The position numbers and the translations under genes were made by a program. A stretch of 64,000 bases of DNA from Anthopleura xanthogrammica (Eukaryota; Cnidaria; Anthozoa; Actiniaria; Actiniidae), in NCBI GenBank assembly GCA_964019055.1, contig OZ025209.1:11516981-11580980 (forward strand). The letters are read 5' to 3'. Positions within the stretch are counted from its first letter, which is position 1, and each line of letters opens with the position of its first letter. Under the pieces are notes generated by a model that was given only the letters and a program-made list of their open reading frames with translations, was not told where the DNA came from and made no database searches. Positions 61,202 through 64,000 of this stretch are shown one piece after another.

Positions 61202-61940
61202 TAGTAGTTGAAAATTGCAAGTGAAATGCTGCTAGTATATTTGAAGTGGAATCTAAGTGATTTTGGTGGGTGTTGATCATGATTTATTTATTGTTTTATG
61301 TATGTCATCTTCATTTATTAGTTGTGTTGGAGCTGATAACAATGATACTGATATAGTAGTAAAGCTGTCTCTAATAAATACATAAAAAACAGTTGCAATT
61401 TATTGGAAAAGAAATTGCTGTATATTTTTTGTGAATATATACAAATAGATCATACACCTGATAATAATAGAAAATTTAAATCGGCTTACAATAGAGTGAT
61501 TCTATTTAGCCAGTGAAAGAAAGATGACTATTTAATAGTTAGTATTAGTTGATAAAGAACAAAAGAAAACAATAGATTCAGAGTATACTACTAACTATTA
61601 CCTTGCCATTTTATTCACTGGCCAAGTAAAATCACTTGAGCATAACTTAATCAAGCTATGCTGCCATGTCAAGCAGGTCAACAGTTAGCTGGTACTAATA
61701 TAAATTATTAATATTGTTATCATAAAAAAATATGAACATCATATTTACTTTCTTGATGTCGTTCTTGTTGTATTTATAATCAAAGCGTATATACGTATAT
61801 ATCGTATCTATAATCAAGCATATGTAATGATATATTTGTTATTTTAAAAAGTTATATGATTCAAGTAGACGATTGGAAACTACCTGAAAGCAGCAAAGTT
61901 TATAATTGTAAATTAAGGAAAGCGGCTATAATGACGTTTC

Positions 61941-62008
<68 letters not shown>

Positions 62009-62476
62009 TTTTTACAATACAATAAAATAATTTATTTTACTCGTGATATAAAAAATTACATGATTTTTTACATTTATCGGTTTTCAATTTCATAGAAGAA
62101 AGTAATAAGAAAATTGGTTACAATTACAAAAATAGAAAAACTAAGTTGATATCTTAGATTTAGGGCTAAATTAACTTTCGTTTTCTAGTTAGCCACCAGC
62201 CTTATTATGTTGCTGAAATAAACAGGTAGAAGGTTATTCTACAAAAAAAAAAAAAAAAAAAACACGTATATAAACGGTAAAGCGACATATGCTAAAAGGG
62301 AAAAAATATATAGTCAATTTTATATGAAGAGAATTAAGAGGGGTAGTCCATAAATGCCACCTGAGGGGTGCAGAATGAAAAAAATCGAAATCGCTCAAAT
62401 TTTGTCAGAATGTAGGCCTTAGTGAATTATAACTGTTGTGTAAGTTTCACTGCGATCGGAAAAATAGTTTAGGAGA
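59870..62476. other. Intergenic, no gene recognised; two (TTA)n arrays
   Basis: The region is AT-rich. Microsatellites (TTA)n lie at about 61137-61200 and 61940-62006, and a poly-A run at 62243-62261. A possible small minus-strand exon with 'catgtacaaaacattgttcc' near 60110-60140 is too short to support. The text near 60530-60600 ('cgcgtagcgctcttaatatt') is the inverted match of sequence near 8880-8960, a dispersed repeat. Confidence 0.4.
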
Positions 62477-64000
62477 ACGGCACCGAAAACCATTTTTTCT
62501 GATCACTTCCGGTTTTTTCACTCGATTTCACCACATCCCCAAAAACCCTAAAAATCACAAAATTCCTTTCGCATTCCTCGGCAAACAATTTAATTTCATG
62601 ATTAAGAGATCCTAACCCTCATTTGGATGGATTTATCAAGCATTTTGCTTAAAATGGGAATATTTTATCGATTTTTACATTATTTTAATTATTTTGAGCA
62701 ATATTTTAAAACATTTTATTTTATTCTGAAAACATTTTATCCATGCATGTTACTATACTGCATTTGCTTCTTCGTGCAGTATTGCACTTTTCCAGTGCCC
62801 ATCCTTGTTTCTGGATAGTTGCGTTGGAAGGCGTGGCATCACTGGACTGAGGGTCTCAATTGGGCGGTAGTTTTTGCGGCTAACGATTAAAATTTTGGCT
62901 TTTTTTTAACGGCTAACGGTTAGGTTTGTTTTCACTTACCGTTAACAAAAAACTTTTAAAAATACATTATTTTTCATGTTAAAAAAGTTAATAATTGAAA
63001 GTTGTAAAACACTAGGACCATTCTGAGATCAACAAATAAAAGCATGACTATAAAACGATTACAGCTAACTTTTTTTAGACTTTTATTGCCTAAGATCATC
63101 TGAAACCAAAAACAAGTGATGCCACGGCAAGGCCGTCCATGTACGAGTTAAATCTGATGTAGTGATGACGGGCTACCTGTGGTAATATTTGTCACCTAAT
63201 CCTGCAAAGTCAGTTGGACTATTAGTTATTCGCATGGCGCCTGGCTTCAACGAGTTTATTTTCTACAAATCCAAGTGTAATAAGGTACAAATTGTTCATA
63301 CTGTATTAGTAAGGTTCTTATATTGTGATTGAGGTTTCTTAAAGACAATCTATACCAAATATTATCGAAAATCGAAGGGGCAAATCGTTAGTATCGAGTG
63401 ACACAACAAGAAGACTCAACTTGGTTGTCCTAAAACAATAACAATTTCACTTGGATTCTTTTAATATTTTCTGAGAATGTCAATAAACGTTTTATCTTCT
63501 ACACCATCGAGTTTCTTGTCTATTAGAAGCAGTTTATTGGACCAAATAATTTATCTTTCGCATAAAGCGTGACCGCTTACGACTCAAGTTGTCATTATTT
63601 TGGGGGTCAATAGGGGTTGTATTTCGTCTTGCCAAAATTCGAATTTTCGAGTGCCCCAAAATTTTATTTGATAAAAGTAAAGATAAAACATTGCTCTTTC
63701 TCCCTGTAGTAGTTAATTTATGTGAATCGATGTACCATTTGAGATATTAGCCTTGCAACATAGGGTATAAAATATTGCTCAAAATAATTAAAATAATGTA
63801 AAAATCGATAAAATATTCCCATTTTAAGCAAAATGCTTGATAAATCCATCCAAATGAGGGTTAGGATCTCTTAATCATGAAATTAAATTGTTTGCCGAGG
63901 AATGCGAAAGGAATTTTGTGATTGTTAGGGTTTTTGGGGATGTGGTGAAATCGAGTGAAAAAACCGGAAGTGATCAGAAAAAATGGTTTTCGGTGCCGTT
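62477..64000. mobile_element. Long TIR element, right end cut by window edge
   Basis: The left arm (about 62477-62708, starting 'acggcaccgaaaaccatttt') is repeated inverted at about 63769-64000 with about 99% identity over the 230 bp seen. The right arm runs into the window end, so the true outer ends may lie further out: left to about 62341, right beyond 64000. The 1.06-kb centre has no transposase-like frame. Confidence 0.85.

Overview
The window looks like an animal nuclear genome, most likely a cnidarian (stony coral or sea anemone). The DNA is AT-rich. Genes are split by GT/AG introns, one gene is an intronless class A GPCR, and intergenic DNA is crowded with palindromic MITE-like elements, a tRNA-derived SINE, LINE and Penelope-like fragments and long microsatellites. 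Nothing prokaryotic is visible. The taxon is an inference from style and gene content, not from a marker gene.

The main content is a cluster of four lipoxygenase (LOX)-related genes with the same exon plan: LOX-A (last two exons only, 589-1594, +), LOX-B (complete, 14027-21614, +), LOX-C (complete layout, 23346-29002, +) and LOX-D (51219-55980, -). Matched exons in B, C and D have the same lengths and phases (exon 4 of D is one codon longer). Spliced by hand, B gives an uninterrupted 623-codon reading frame: a short hydrophobic N-terminus, no PLAT domain, then a LOX-like catalytic fold. C has one in-frame TAA (codon 238). D has one in-frame TGA at a Trp codon, lacks recognisable exons 1-3, and has a weak donor.

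The family has lost residues that define catalytic LOXs. By motif alignment to human 5-LOX, the first iron-ligand His is Ser in B, C and D. The C-terminal Ile is Thr in all four copies. The Coffa stereocontrol site is Ile (B), Thr (C) or Ala (D). The Asn ligand is Gly in D. This suggests secreted LOX-fold proteins with altered or absent iron chemistry, and it is the most interesting biology here.

Layout: 0-2 kb LOX-A 3' end; 2-14 kb repeats (Penelope fragment, hexanucleotide array, duplicated 20-bp minisatellite block, palindromes); 14-29 kb LOX-B and LOX-C in tandem; 29-43.7 kb repeat-rich intergenic DNA with many palindromic elements; 43.8-44.9 kb a LINE deletion derivative and a MITE; 45.1-46.2 kb a GPCR; 46-51 kb intergenic with a 4-copy tandem repeat; 51-56 kb LOX-D; 56-64 kb a large inverted-repeat element, microsatellites and one arm pair of another inverted-repeat element cut by the window edge. 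LOX-A and LOX-B are recent duplicates, and insertions present in only one of them date the mobile elements relative to the duplication.
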